Assembly (NCBI GenBank): GCA_945860275.1
Contig: CAMAPN010000001.1
Coordinates: 1 to 64,000 of the forward strand
Source of the DNA: Bifidobacterium breve
GTDB taxonomy: Bacteria > Actinomycetota > Actinomycetes > Nanopelagicales > Nanopelagicaceae
Length of the DNA: 64,000 nt
Direction of reading: 5' to 3'
Shown: positions 34,978 to 43,439 of the stretch, one piece after another
How positions within the stretch are numbered: position 1 is the first letter of the stretch
Layout of the letters: each line of letters starts with the position of its first letter
Made by a program: the position numbers and the translations under genes
Notes under the pieces: model-generated
Databases searched by the model: none
What the model was told of the DNA's origin: nothing
Seen by the model: only the letters and a program-made list of their open reading frames with translations

Positions 34978-35994
34978 ATGGAATCGGGTTTCTATCGTGC
35001 GGGGGTATGGGCTCGCGACTTGGTCGAGATTTCCGAGGATCCCGCTGTATTAAGCGATGGAAATTTCTGGGCGGTACTTGTTACCTACGAGGGCAAGCGG
35101 ACCTTTGCGCGTTTTGCTGATGTGCGCGTGGGAGCGCAAGAGAGTTTTTTCAAATATGCCATCGACTCAGAGTGGTCGACACAAGATGGGAACTGGACGA
35201 GCTCACTGTCGCAGCCGCAGTACCAAACGGCAGTGCAAGAAGTCCGCGAATCGATCGCTTTGGGGGAGGTCTATCAAATCAATCTATGTCGAATTCTCTC
35301 GGCGCAAACATCGAATAAGAGCTTAGTTGCACTTCTGCCAAAACTTGCCGCGCACAATCCCGCCCCCTTCCTGACATCGATGGAGTTGCCAGGAATCTCC
35401 ATCGCCTCTGCCTCACCCGAACTCTTGTTACGTCGAGAGGGAAATCGAATTACCTCCAGCCCAATTAAAGGCACTGCGCAGAATCGTGATGGATTTCTTG
35501 AAAAAGATCGCGCAGAGAATGTGATGATTGTGGATTTGGTGCGACATGATTTCGGTTCAATTTGTGAAACCGGCAGCATCCACACTCCGCGCCTACTTGC
35601 CGTTGAAGAACATCCGGGATTGGCACATCTTGTCTCGGATGTGCAGGGGGATTTGAAGCCAAACCTTTCGTGGGATGCGATATTCACATCAATGCTCCCC
35701 GCAGGATCAATTAGCGGCGCACCGAAATCTGCGGCGCGTGCATTAATAGCCCGGTTAGAGCACGTGGCGCGTGGTCCGTACTGTGGAGCAATCGGCTGGG
35801 TACAAGGCGATCAAGCCGAGCTTGCCGTTGGGATTCGAACTTTTTGGATAGATCACACTCAATCGGAGTCGTTTCTTAAATTCGGCACTGGCGCAGGAAT
35901 CACGTGGGGATCAGAACCAGAGTTGGAGTGGGCAGAGACGGAATTAAAGGCCACTCGTTTACTATCAATTGTCGGCGACAAGGGAAACTCATGA
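34978..35994 (+). CDS. pabB: Aminodeoxychorismate synthase component I (chorismate-binding)
   Basis: The protein is the chorismate-utilising domain only: GEVYQINLCR, SASPELLLRREGNRITSSPIKGT, ENVMIVDLVRHDFG, HLVSDVQGDL and AGSISGAPKSAA, then GIRTFW near the end. About 338 residues is shorter than most PabB or TrpE because the N-terminal domain is nearly absent. The product with glutaminase PabA would be aminodeoxychorismate for folate; PabB is preferred over TrpE because the next gene is a PabC-like lyase coupled by ATGA. No glutaminase gene is in the window. Confidence 0.85.
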   Translation: MESGFYRAGVWARDLVEISEDPAVLSDGNFWAVLVTYEGKRTFARFADVRVGAQESFFKYAIDSEWSTQDGNWTSSLSQPQYQTAVQEVRESIALGEVYQINLCRILSAQTSNKSLVALLPKLAAHNPAPFLTSMELPGISIASASPELLLRREGNRITSSPIKGTAQNRDGFLEKDRAENVMIVDLVRHDFGSICETGSIHTPRLLAVEEHPGLAHLVSDVQGDLKPNLSWDAIFTSMLPAGSISGAPKSAARALIARLEHVARGPYCGAIGWVQGDQAELAVGIRTFWIDHTQSESFLKFGTGAGITWGSEPELEWAETELKATRLLSIVGDKGNS

Positions 35995-36779
35995 TGATCT
36001 GGCTTAATGATCGATTGGTCCACGAAGGCTCGAGCGAAGCAACCCTTCCGCTCAACGATCGCTCCTTTCTGCTTGGCGAAGGAGTTTTTGAAACAATTCT
36101 TACTCTCGGGGCGAAACCGGTAGCCCTTGATCGCCATATTGCTCGGTTACGTCATGGCGCACAATCACTTGGATTCAGTTGTCCATCTAATGATGCAATA
36201 GCAGAAGCCGTGACCTCCCTATTGCAGAGCACATCAGATATCAATGTGGGGCGAATGCGAATCACCCTCTCTGCTTCTTCCACATTTCTTATCACCCACC
36301 AGGGGTATACGGAATGGAGCGAGCCCGCTGGTCTGGTTACCTACCCCTTCCCGTTCAACGCGAAGTCACCTTTGCAAAAAATAAAATCGACCTCGTATGG
36401 CGAGTACCTGCATGCCTTTCGCTACGCAAAAGAGCGAAAGGCCGATGATGCGTTGCTCTTTAACACTCAAGACCTGGTGATGGAGGCAAGTACAGCCAAC
36501 GTCATCGCGCTCATCGGTGGGAGATGGGTAACGCCCCCACTTTCTGCGGGGCCATTGCCTGGAATCACCCGTGAGCTGCTTATTGAGTGGGGCTTGCTCA
36601 CAGAGCGTGAACTTCTCTTCGAAGAGCTGCAGCGATGTGAATCGGTTGCGCTCATCTCAAGCTTGCGAAGCATCCAGCCGGTCTCCGAGATAAATGGCAG
36701 GAAATACAAGAGCTCAGGGAAAATTGAAGAATTAGCCACTTCATATAAAGGCGCTCTCGCGGGTAACCTTAACCCGTGA
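35991..36779 (+). CDS. pabC: Class IV aminotransferase, probable aminodeoxychorismate lyase
   Basis: The 262-residue PLP protein has LNDRSFLLGEGVFETILT at the N-terminus, as in the class IV fold (PabC, branched-chain aminotransferase, D-alanine aminotransferase), a central KIKSTSY where the Schiff-base Lys is expected, DDALLFNTQDLVMEASTANV, and PLPGITRELLIEWG. With pabB it would release 4-aminobenzoate and pyruvate. The track starts at 35904 inside pabB; I use the ATG at 35991, which overlaps the pabB stop. The branched-chain alternative is unlikely from context. Confidence 0.83.
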   Translation: MMIWLNDRLVHEGSSEATLPLNDRSFLLGEGVFETILTLGAKPVALDRHIARLRHGAQSLGFSCPSNDAIAEAVTSLLQSTSDINVGRMRITLSASSTFLITHQGYTEWSEPAGLVTYPFPFNAKSPLQKIKSTSYGEYLHAFRYAKERKADDALLFNTQDLVMEASTANVIALIGGRWVTPPLSAGPLPGITRELLIEWGLLTERELLFEELQRCESVALISSLRSIQPVSEINGRKYKSSGKIEELATSYKGALAGNLNP

Positions 36780-37114
36780 TTAAAAAGTTCCGCGCTCGAG
36801 CAAAAACCACGCCTGCAGGCGAGTTGGCTTGGCGGATTGGTGTTGCGGTCCTTGGTGGAACTATCACTGTGCTTGGCGCAATCTTTTTGATTACTCCAGG
36901 GCCAGGCTGGCTGATCATCTTTGCAGGACTGGGCATCCTCGCCTCGGAATTTGCATGGGCTGATCGAGCGTTAATCAAAACCAAAATGCTCGCCATAAAG
37001 GCAGCGCAAAAAGCGCTTCCGCCGGGCAAGAGACGGCTATATATAGGTATCGCAATAGTGATTGTGGTAGCGATAGTTCTCGCTCTCTTCGCGATACGAC
37101 GTAATTTCGCGTAA
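36776..37114 (+). CDS. PGPGW/TIGR02611-type small membrane protein
   Basis: The 112-residue protein has a first hydrophobic helix (about 20-42) followed by ITPGPGWLIIFAGLGILASEF, the PGPGW motif of putative transmembrane proteins common in actinobacteria, an amphipathic middle part, and a last helix (about 85-106). Function is unknown. Its GTG start overlaps the pabC stop (GTGA), so it belongs to the pab transcription unit. Confidence 0.75.
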   Translation: MIKKFRARAKTTPAGELAWRIGVAVLGGTITVLGAIFLITPGPGWLIIFAGLGILASEFAWADRALIKTKMLAIKAAQKALPPGKRRLYIGIAIVIVVAIVLALFAIRRNFA

Positions 37115-37143
37115 GGCACCCTCAAGAACGCGCGAGTGCGCGC

Positions 37144-37149
37144 TAGGCT
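37144..37149 (+). promoter_or_regulatory. thrS: -10 box TAGGCT of thrS
   Basis: TAGGCT ends seven bases before the ATG at 37157, so the mRNA probably starts at or next to the start codon. The GTG used by the track (37136) lies upstream of this box. Confidence 0.6.
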
Positions 37150-37156
37150 TAGATTT

Positions 37157-39145
37157 ATGGCCGAGCTGACAATCACTCTTGATGGCGCGCGCACTATCGT
37201 GCAGATCGAGAAGTACACCGGCGAACTTTTCAAAGACCGCCCTGAGGTCATTGCGCTACGCGTCAATGGCGAACTGCGTGATTTGAATACCGTTCTCAGC
37301 GAAGGCACCATTGTTGAAACGGTGACGGTTTCCTCGCCCGATGGCTTGTCAATTCTTAGACATTCCAGTGCACACGTGCTCGCCCAAGCGGTCCAAAATC
37401 TTTTTCCTGGAACGCGACTGGGTATTGGCCCGCCAATCAAAGACGGCTTTTACTACGACTTCGATTCCGCGCGCCCATTTACTCCAGAAGATCTCGCCTC
37501 CCTTGAAAAAGAGATGTCAAAGATCATCAAAGGAAATCAGCGCTTTCGACGAAGGGTTGTCTCGGAGCAAGAAGCTCTCGCTGAACTATCTGCTGAGCCT
37601 TTTAAATGTGAATTGATTGCAATTAAGTCTGATGCATCCGATGAATCGTCAGTTGAGGTTGGCGCAGGGGAGCTAACAATTTACGACAATTTGAATCGCG
37701 ATGGAGAGATAGCCTGGAAGGATTTATGTAGAGGACCGCATCTTCCTACCACCAAATTGATTCCAGCTGTAAAGCTGATGCGTTCATCAGGAGCCTATTG
37801 GAGAGGTTCTGAGAAGAATCCAATGCTGCAACGTATTTATGGCACTGCTTGGCCAAGCCAAGAGGAACTTGATCAGTATTTACTATTTCTTGAAGAGGCC
37901 GAGAAGCGCGATCATCGCAGGCTAGGAGTGGAGCTGGATCTCTTCTCATTCCCAGAAGAGATTGGTTCCGGTCTAGCAGTGTTTCACCCTAAAGGTGGAA
38001 TCATTCGCCGAGCGATGGAAGATTATTCGCGGAAACGTCACGAAGAAGAGAATTATCAATTCGTTTACTCACCGCACCTGACCAAGGCGGCGCTATTTGA
38101 AACCTCTGGCCACTTGGAGTGGTATGCCGAGGGAATGTATCCACCAATGATTCTTGACGAAGAACGAAATAGCGATGGCACCATTAAGCGAGCAGGCGCG
38201 TCGTACTACATGAAGCCAATGAATTGCCCCTTCCATAATCTGATCTATCGATCAAGCGGTAGGTCTTATCGTGAACTGCCACTGCGTCTTTTTGAATTCG
38301 GAACGGTTTACCGTTACGAGAAATCAGGAGTGATCCAAGGCCTCACTCGCGCTCGAGGATTTACGCAAGATGATGCGCACATCTATTGCACTCCAGACCA
38401 AATGCCAAGTGAATTAGATAGTTTGCTTACTTTTGTTCTTAATCTATTGAGGGACTACGGGCTCGCCGATTTCTATCTCGAGCTGTCTACGCGCAATGAC
38501 GAAAAATTTGTTGGCAATGATCAAGATTGGTCTGTTGCAACTCAGGCGCTCCGCGAAGCTGCAGAACGTCAGAACCTGGAACTCGTTCTTGACGAAGGAG
38601 GAGCAGCGTTCTACGGGCCGAAAATTTCAGTGCAAGCAAAAGATGCGATTGGTAGAACTTGGCAGATGTCGACGATCCAGGTTGATTTCCAATTGCCAAA
38701 TCGCTTTGATCTCGAATATGTCGCTCCAGATGGATCACGCGCCCGACCGGTCATGATTCATCGAGCCCTCTTTGGCTCCATAGAACGGTTCTTCGGCGTG
38801 CTCACCGAGCACTACGCCGGAGCCTTCCCTCCTTGGTTAGCTCCAGTCCAAGTGCGTGCGATACCAGTGGCTGAGGCTTTCCTGCCCTACCTTGAAGAGA
38901 TTGCATCGACAATGCGGCGTGCTGGAATTCGAATCGAAGTAGATAGAAGTGATGATCGCATGCAGAAGAAGATCCGCAATGCTCAAATAGAGAAGATCCC
39001 ATTCATGGTAATTGCAGGAGAAGTAGACCAGCAAGCAGGGGCCATTTCAATTCGCTATCGAAACGGCGAGCAGAAAAACGGAATTCCGATTGCAGATGCG
39101 ATTGCGGAAATTCAAAGCGCAATCGCTTCTCGAATTCAGGTTTGA
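37157..39145 (+). CDS. thrS: Threonine-tRNA ligase
   Basis: The 662-residue class II synthetase charges tRNA-Thr. The N-terminus is a TGS domain, then [15 protein letters not shown] and KDGFYYDF mark the editing domain. The catalytic core has [10 protein letters not shown] with the zinc Cys, [20 protein letters not shown] (motif 2) with a zinc His just after at QDDAHIY, and [16 protein letters not shown] (motif 3). The C-terminal anticodon domain ends with [20 protein letters not shown] use the ATG at 37157 because of the promoter and the TGS start. No T-box leader is present. Confidence 0.95.
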   Translation: MAELTITLDGARTIVQIEKYTGELFKDRPEVIALRVNGELRDLNTVLSEGTIVETVTVSSPDGLSILRHSSAHVLAQAVQNLFPGTRLGIGPPIKDGFYYDFDSARPFTPEDLASLEKEMSKIIKGNQRFRRRVVSEQEALAELSAEPFKCELIAIKSDASDESSVEVGAGELTIYDNLNRDGEIAWKDLCRGPHLPTTKLIPAVKLMRSSGAYWRGSEKNPMLQRIYGTAWPSQEELDQYLLFLEEAEKRDHRRLGVELDLFSFPEEIGSGLAVFHPKGGIIRRAMEDYSRKRHEEENYQFVYSPHLTKAALFETSGHLEWYAEGMYPPMILDEERNSDGTIKRAGASYYMKPMNCPFHNLIYRSSGRSYRELPLRLFEFGTVYRYEKSGVIQGLTRARGFTQDDAHIYCTPDQMPSELDSLLTFVLNLLRDYGLADFYLELSTRNDEKFVGNDQDWSVATQALREAAERQNLELVLDEGGAAFYGPKISVQAKDAIGRTWQMSTIQVDFQLPNRFDLEYVAPDGSRARPVMIHRALFGSIERFFGVLTEHYAGAFPPWLAPVQVRAIPVAEAFLPYLEEIASTMRRAGIRIEVDRSDDRMQKKIRNAQIEKIPFMVIAGEVDQQAGAISIRYRNGEQKNGIPIADAIAEIQSAIASRIQV

Positions 39146-39146
39146 G

Positions 39147-39650
39147 ATGGGTGATGCGCACGATAAGTGGGAGCGCATTTGGACCCCATTTCGTAAAGAA
39201 TATATAGACAAGCTCAGTAACGGGGATTACGAGTGTCCGTTCTGTCACATCCCAAGCCTTTCCGACTCAGAATCCTTCATCCTTGCTCGAGGAAAGTTTT
39301 CCTATGCTGTGCTCAATAGGTATCCATACAACCCAGGTCATATTTTAATCTGCACCTATCGTCACGTTGGTGAGTACCTTCAACTTACCGATCTGGAAAC
39401 CGAGGAAATTTCATCCCTCACGAAAGCGAGCATGCTCGCCTTGCGCGGTGTGAACGCTGAGGTAAATTTCAATGTGGGTATGAATCAAGGGCGAATTGCA
39501 GGTGCTGGGCTTCCAGATCATTTTCATCAGCATGTAGTACCACGGTGGCGCGGGGATTCGAATTTCATGCCAGTAATAGGCGGTACGAAAGTTCTCTCAC
39601 AAATGCTTCATGAGACGCATATCATTTTAAGCGAACTCTGGCCGCAGTAG
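39147..39650 (+). CDS. HIT-family hydrolase/phosphorylase (Ap4A phosphorylase-like)
   Basis: The protein shows CPFCHIPSL near the N-terminus, PYNPGHILICTYRHVGEY, and the histidine triad HFHQHVVPRW with GAGLPDH before it. The position directly after thrS and before pgsA matches Mycobacterium Rv2613c, a diadenosine tetraphosphate phosphorylase. The track starts at 39090 inside thrS; the ATG at 39147, one base after the thrS stop, gives a 167-residue protein. It probably removes Ap4A made by aminoacyl-tRNA synthetases. Confidence 0.88.
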   Translation: MGDAHDKWERIWTPFRKEYIDKLSNGDYECPFCHIPSLSDSESFILARGKFSYAVLNRYPYNPGHILICTYRHVGEYLQLTDLETEEISSLTKASMLALRGVNAEVNFNVGMNQGRIAGAGLPDHFHQHVVPRWRGDSNFMPVIGGTKVLSQMLHETHIILSELWPQ

Positions 39651-39653
39651 GGA

Positions 39654-40268
39654 TTATCCCTCAATGACTTCTTCGAGGTAACTAGTTAATTCAACAGACC
39701 CTAAATGTAAAGCGGCGGAGTACGGAATGATGGGAACAAATAACCCAGTTGCAAATTTCCGTTCCTCAAGCCCTGAAATACTCTCGAGGTACTCTTCTCG
39801 GAATTCGCTTACTAGAATTTGATGATCTTCATCGCTCGCTCTAATTTCTAGTGTGTTTGTTGAATAATCTCTTATCTCCAGGGTCTCTAGGTCGATGAAT
39901 GCACAAGGTTGACCATTATCTGCGTGTAGCACCAGGAACGGCGTGACGCCCTCGCCAAACATGCGCCTTGCAATGAGCACTGCTTCATCAAAATCCGCTT
40001 CTTCGTTTTCAATTTTTGTGATGACGATAGCGCGCGGAATCAAGAGCTCTGCTAACTCATTCCAAACTTCAATCAAGGAATTGGGGGCTCCTTCGTAAGC
40101 GCTCATCGCTAGTACGACAGCTGAGAATTCGGGGAATTCATAATTAAGTTGGTCTGCATAGGCAACCGAGACCGAAAAGTTGTCGGGGATGGCCCGTGCC
40201 ACGCCTTCGAGGTCGGCCGATTCGTGGCCAATAATGGCGATGCGCGTAGGGCTACCGGAGGAAATCAC
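39654..40268 (-). CDS. Degenerate EF-G-like (EF-G2/FusA2) G-domain protein
   Basis: The 204-residue protein resembles the G domain of the actinobacterial EF-G-like protein (Mycobacterium FusA2) as I remember it. Matches include AVVLAMSAYEGA (ALFVIAANEGV), ELLIPRAIVITKIENEEADFDEA (VGMPRAVVITKLDHARAN), MFGEGVTPF, RDYS, and LFVPIIPYSA (FFPVIPVCSS). The P-loop is gone: IAIIGHESADLEG replaces GPSGxGKT, and the switch regions and all later EF-G domains are missing. It therefore cannot bind GTP normally. Function is unknown. The GTG start follows TAGGCT by six bases, and the gene interrupts the otherwise co-directional thrS-HIT-pgsA-patA-pimA block. Confidence 0.65.
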   Translation of the reverse strand: MISSGSPTRIAIIGHESADLEGVARAIPDNFSVSVAYADQLNYEFPEFSAVVLAMSAYEGAPNSLIEVWNELAELLIPRAIVITKIENEEADFDEAVLIARRMFGEGVTPFLVLHADNGQPCAFIDLETLEIRDYSTNTLEIRASDEDHQILVSEFREEYLESISGLEERKFATGLFVPIIPYSAALHLGSVELTSYLEEVIEG

Positions 40269-40274
40269 ACGATG

Positions 40275-40280
40275 AGCCTA
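40275..40280 (-). promoter_or_regulatory. -10 box TAGGCT of EF-G-like gene
   Basis: TAGGCT on the minus strand ends six bases before the GTG at 40268. It overlaps the opposing pgsA box by two bases. Confidence 0.55.
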
Positions 40281-40284
40281 CGAT
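40279..40284 (+). promoter_or_regulatory. pgsA: -10 box TACGAT of pgsA operon
   Basis: TACGAT ends nine bases before the pgsA ATG at 40294. It shares bases with the opposite-strand box of the EF-G-like gene. Confidence 0.45.
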
Positions 40285-40293
40285 GTAACCACC

Positions 40294-40884
40294 ATGATTA
40301 GTTCTTTCCTGCGCGCACCGGTCGCTCGTGTTGTCGAGCCAACTGCTCGCGCCTTACTCCGGAAGAAAATTACCCCCAATCAGATCACGATTATTGGCTC
40401 GATAGGGACGATTGGAGTCTCGCTAGTTTTTTTCACACGCGGTGATTTTTTCTGGGGCACCATGGCGCTACTGCTCTTCATTTTTAGTGATTTGGTTGAC
40501 GGCACAATGGCTCGACTTTCGGGCACGAGTTCACAATGGGGCGCGTTCCTCGACTCCACTGCGGACCGTGTTGTAGATGCAGCCTTGATCGGGAGCGTGA
40601 CCTACTACTTGTATCTCGAGCAAGATCCATTGCAAACGGTGGCATGGTTTGCCCTTGCTGGAGGATTTCTCGTTTCATATGTAAAAGCACGCGCGGAAGC
40701 CGCGGGATTTCGATGTGATGGGGGATTTGCCGAACGTCCTGAACGGACGATTATCTTGCTGGTGGCGACTGGTTTCGCAGGACTCGGAGCTCCTTTCATT
40801 CTGGCTATCGGGATCTGGTTGCTAGCTATCGCCTCTTATATGACCGTTGTGCATCGAGTAGTTCGAGTGTGGCAACAGCGATGA
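40294..40884 (+). CDS. pgsA: Phosphatidylinositol phosphate synthase (CDP-alcohol phosphatidyltransferase)
   Basis: The 196-residue membrane enzyme has the full CDP-alcohol phosphotransferase motif in DLVDGTMARLSGTSSQWGAF followed by LDSTADR, giving the D-x2-DG-x2-AR-x8-G-x3-D-x3-D residues, and five to six hydrophobic helices. The order with patA and pimA identifies it as the synthase that makes phosphatidylinositol phosphate from CDP-diacylglycerol and inositol phosphate, as in Mycobacterium Rv2612c, although it carries the name pgsA. The stop overlaps the next start (ATGA). Confidence 0.92.
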   Translation: MISSFLRAPVARVVEPTARALLRKKITPNQITIIGSIGTIGVSLVFFTRGDFFWGTMALLLFIFSDLVDGTMARLSGTSSQWGAFLDSTADRVVDAALIGSVTYYLYLEQDPLQTVAWFALAGGFLVSYVKARAEAAGFRCDGGFAERPERTIILLVATGFAGLGAPFILAIGIWLLAIASYMTVVHRVVRVWQQR

Positions 40885-41744
40885 TTGCGCACATTACAAG
40901 TTTTCTGTATCTGCTAGCTTGGCGAATCGTACGATCCCTGCCTGAAGCAACTGCATATCGACTTTTTGCAAGAGTGGCCGCGCGATCGATAAAACGTGAG
41001 AGTAAATCCTTTAACCGTCTAAAGAATAATCTTCGCCGAACGCAACCTAACTACAGTGAGCGTGAACTTGTCGAGATAACTTCACGCGGCATGAAAAGTT
41101 ACTTACGCTATTGGTGCGATGCATTTCGCTTACCAACGTGGAGCCAAGAGCGAATCACTTCTACCGTCACTGTAGATGGTGAAGAGATGTTTCGCTCATT
41201 AGTGGCCGAAGGCAAGGGTGTTATTGTCGCGTTGCCACACTCAGGCAACTGGGATCACGCTGGAGCGTATTTTTGCGCAACTGGCATCCCAATCATCAGC
41301 GTCGCAGAGAAACTGAAGCCAGAACGGGTTTTCAAGGCATTCTTAAGTTATCGTCAACGGATCGGAATGCGGATCTACTCCACCTCTGAGAATGTCATTC
41401 CAATTCTCAATAAACACCTATCTGATGGTGAAGTTGTAGCGTTAGTGGCAGATCGTGATTTATCAAAAAGTGGAATTGAAGTTAGGTTTTTCGATGGAGT
41501 AGCCAAGATGCCAAGTGGGCCAGCGCTCTTGTCCTTGCGGAACAATTCTTATCTCGTGGTGGCACACGTTACATATACCGACATTGGAATACACATTAAA
41601 TTTTCAGAACCGCTAACCCCGAACAACGGCGCAGACAAATCAAAAATTGAAGATCTCACTCAACAAGCTGCAGATATCTTTGCAGAGGGCATTGCTCGCT
41701 CTCCGGAAGATTGGCATATGCTGCAAAAGATTTGGGTTGATTAA
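40881..41744 (+). CDS. patA: Phosphatidylinositol mannoside acyltransferase
   Basis: The 287-residue protein is an LpxL/HtrB-like acyltransferase with VALPHSGNWDHAGAYF, which has the HxxxxD catalytic pair, VADRDLSKSGIEVRFFDG and MPSGPALLSLRNN. In this position it matches PatA (Rv2611c), which acylates phosphatidylinositol mannosides. The track start at 40869 lies inside pgsA; the ATG at 40881 overlaps the pgsA stop and begins the hydrophobic anchor. It acts at the inner face of the membrane between pgsA and pimA. Confidence 0.85.
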   Translation: MIAHITSFLYLLAWRIVRSLPEATAYRLFARVAARSIKRESKSFNRLKNNLRRTQPNYSERELVEITSRGMKSYLRYWCDAFRLPTWSQERITSTVTVDGEEMFRSLVAEGKGVIVALPHSGNWDHAGAYFCATGIPIISVAEKLKPERVFKAFLSYRQRIGMRIYSTSENVIPILNKHLSDGEVVALVADRDLSKSGIEVRFFDGVAKMPSGPALLSLRNNSYLVVAHVTYTDIGIHIKFSEPLTPNNGADKSKIEDLTQQAADIFAEGIARSPEDWHMLQKIWVD

Positions 41745-41769
41745 GCCGATGATGAATGCGGATAATAAA

Positions 41770-41775
41770 AAGGAG
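41770..41775 (+). promoter_or_regulatory. pimA: Ribosome binding site that decides the pimA start
   Basis: AAGGAG lies six bases before a TTG at 41782 that begins MRIGMVSPYGW, the expected PimA N-terminus. The ATG codons at 41749 and 41752 lack a ribosome site. Confidence 0.7.
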
Positions 41776-41781
41776 CGAAAG

Positions 41782-42942
41782 TTGAGGATTGGGATGGTCT
41801 CGCCGTATGGCTGGGATCTGCCTGGCGGCGTTCAGGCGCACATCCACGATCTAGCGCTCTACTGCATGGCTCAAGGCCATGACGTTTCCGTGATGGCGCC
41901 TGCGGTCGATGAGAGTAATTTGCCAGATTGGGTAACTAGTAGTGGTCGCCCGATCGCAATTCCTTACAACGGCGCTGTGGCGCGAGTTGCTTTTGGCCCT
42001 GTTGCCAACAGACGCGTCCGAAAGTGGATCAATGAGGGAGAGTTCGATTTATTGCATTTACACGAACCGGCAATTCCCTCACTTTCACTATTGGCGTGTT
42101 GGGCAGCTGAGGGGCCGCTCGTGGGGACATTCCACGTATCTGCGCCGAAACAAAAAGCCATTTATGCCGTGGGTCCAATTTTGGAACCAGCAATTGAAAA
42201 ATTGCACGCACGTATTGCCGTGAGCGAGACAGCGCGCACAACTTTGACAGACCATCTTGATACTGATGCTGTGGTGATACCAAACGGCATCAATCACAGC
42301 GATTTCGCAGTGGGCTCGCGCGCAACAGACCTACCGAAACGAACGATAGGTTTTATCGGACGATTCGAAGAACCGCGTAAGGGTTTGTCGATTCTCTTGG
42401 AAAGCTGCGAGATACTCCTCGCACGAGGCGAGCAATTCCATTTAGTGGTTGCCGGCCCTGGTGATGCATCAGAATTTAGCGAGACCATGAGCGCCGAGCT
42501 TCGCGAGCGCACCCAGTTTTTAGGCAGAGTGAGTGAAAGTCGTAAACAAGAGGTTCTTCGATCAATTGCGCTGTACGTCGCTCCAAATACAGGGGGAGAA
42601 AGTTTTGGCATCATTCTTGCGGAAGCCATGGCAGCAGGCGCTCCGGTGATTGCAAGTGACCTTCCAGCTTTTCAGGATGTGTTAGAGGGCGGCGCTGCGG
42701 GTGAAATTTTTTCCGTTGGTGATTCCGCTGAATTGGCAGCACGCTTAAGCGCGCTATTAAGCGATCCATCACGTCGAGAACAGTTGAAGGCTATTGGTCA
42801 AAAGAGCTCACACCGATTCGATTGGTCTATCGTGGGGGAGTCGATTCTCGATATTTACCGCATGGTGAGCGCAGCTGGTGAAAAAGTTCGACTTGGTTCG
42901 GATTTGCGTTTTTCTCGAGATAGAGAGGATAAGAATTTATGA
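41782..42942 (+). CDS. pimA: Phosphatidylinositol alpha-mannosyltransferase PimA
   Basis: The GT4 glycosyltransferase transfers mannose from GDP-mannose to phosphatidylinositol. It shows GWDLPGGVQAHIHDLA (acceptor site loop), GTFHVSAPK, IPNGINHSDF, IGFIGRFEEPRKGLSILLE and ESFGIILAEAMAAGAPVIASD (the EX7E nucleotide-sugar site). The track starts at 41647 inside patA; a TTG with a strong ribosome site gives a 386-residue protein starting like known PimA. It follows patA and is coupled to the LemA-like gene by ATGA. Confidence 0.92.
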   Translation: MRIGMVSPYGWDLPGGVQAHIHDLALYCMAQGHDVSVMAPAVDESNLPDWVTSSGRPIAIPYNGAVARVAFGPVANRRVRKWINEGEFDLLHLHEPAIPSLSLLACWAAEGPLVGTFHVSAPKQKAIYAVGPILEPAIEKLHARIAVSETARTTLTDHLDTDAVVIPNGINHSDFAVGSRATDLPKRTIGFIGRFEEPRKGLSILLESCEILLARGEQFHLVVAGPGDASEFSETMSAELRERTQFLGRVSESRKQEVLRSIALYVAPNTGGESFGIILAEAMAAGAPVIASDLPAFQDVLEGGAAGEIFSVGDSAELAARLSALLSDPSRREQLKAIGQKSSHRFDWSIVGESILDIYRMVSAAGEKVRLGSDLRFSRDREDKNL

Positions 42943-43436
42943 GCATCCTCCCAGTTGCGATCTTGGTGTTGATGCTGCTCGTAGTTTGGTACCTCTCGTT
43001 TACTGCAACGCGATTAGACCGACTTCATCATCGAGTGGACACATCGTGGGCAAATCTCGATGCGGCGTTACGCACTCGTTCAGCTTTAGCGCTTGAGGTA
43101 GCGCGTTCTAATTTAATAGACCCTGCCACCTCGCTCTTGTTGCTCGCTGCAGCGCACGTTGCTGTCATTGCCAATCAAGCAGAGCGTTCGGAAGCTGAAG
43201 AGGAGCTCTCGCGCCTACTTCTCTCCCTCCTTGAAGAGGATGCGCTTTCATCCGAGGATGAGATATTTCAGGAGTTGTCCCTAGCGCGAGAGCGGCTACG
43301 GATAGCAATCGCTCTGCATTTGGAGGCCGTAGTGCGTACTCAAACTCAACGGGCTCGACCTATCGTGAAAGTCTTTCGTCTTGCCGGGCGAGCGCCGCTA
43401 CCGGTGCGATATCCCTTTGAAGAGATACAGGTGTAA
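42939..43436 (+). CDS. LemA-like membrane-anchored helical protein
   Basis: The 165-residue protein has one N-terminal hydrophobic helix (about 3-24) and then a long helical part beginning LDRLHHRVDTSWANLDAALRTR, which recalls the start of LemA proteins (VxxAWSDIDVQLKRR). The rest is rich in Ala, Leu and Glu. Only weak family resemblance can be claimed. Its ATG overlaps the pimA stop, so it belongs to the phosphatidylinositol mannoside operon, but its role is unknown. Confidence 0.6.
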   Translation: MSILPVAILVLMLLVVWYLSFTATRLDRLHHRVDTSWANLDAALRTRSALALEVARSNLIDPATSLLLLAAAHVAVIANQAERSEAEEELSRLLLSLLEEDALSSEDEIFQELSLARERLRIAIALHLEAVVRTQTQRARPIVKVFRLAGRAPLPVRYPFEEIQV

Positions 43437-43439
43437 GAA

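Noticed and set aside
37115-37156. Possible T-box leader before thrS
   Set aside because: Only 42 bases separate the genes and the -10 box lies seven bases from the ATG.
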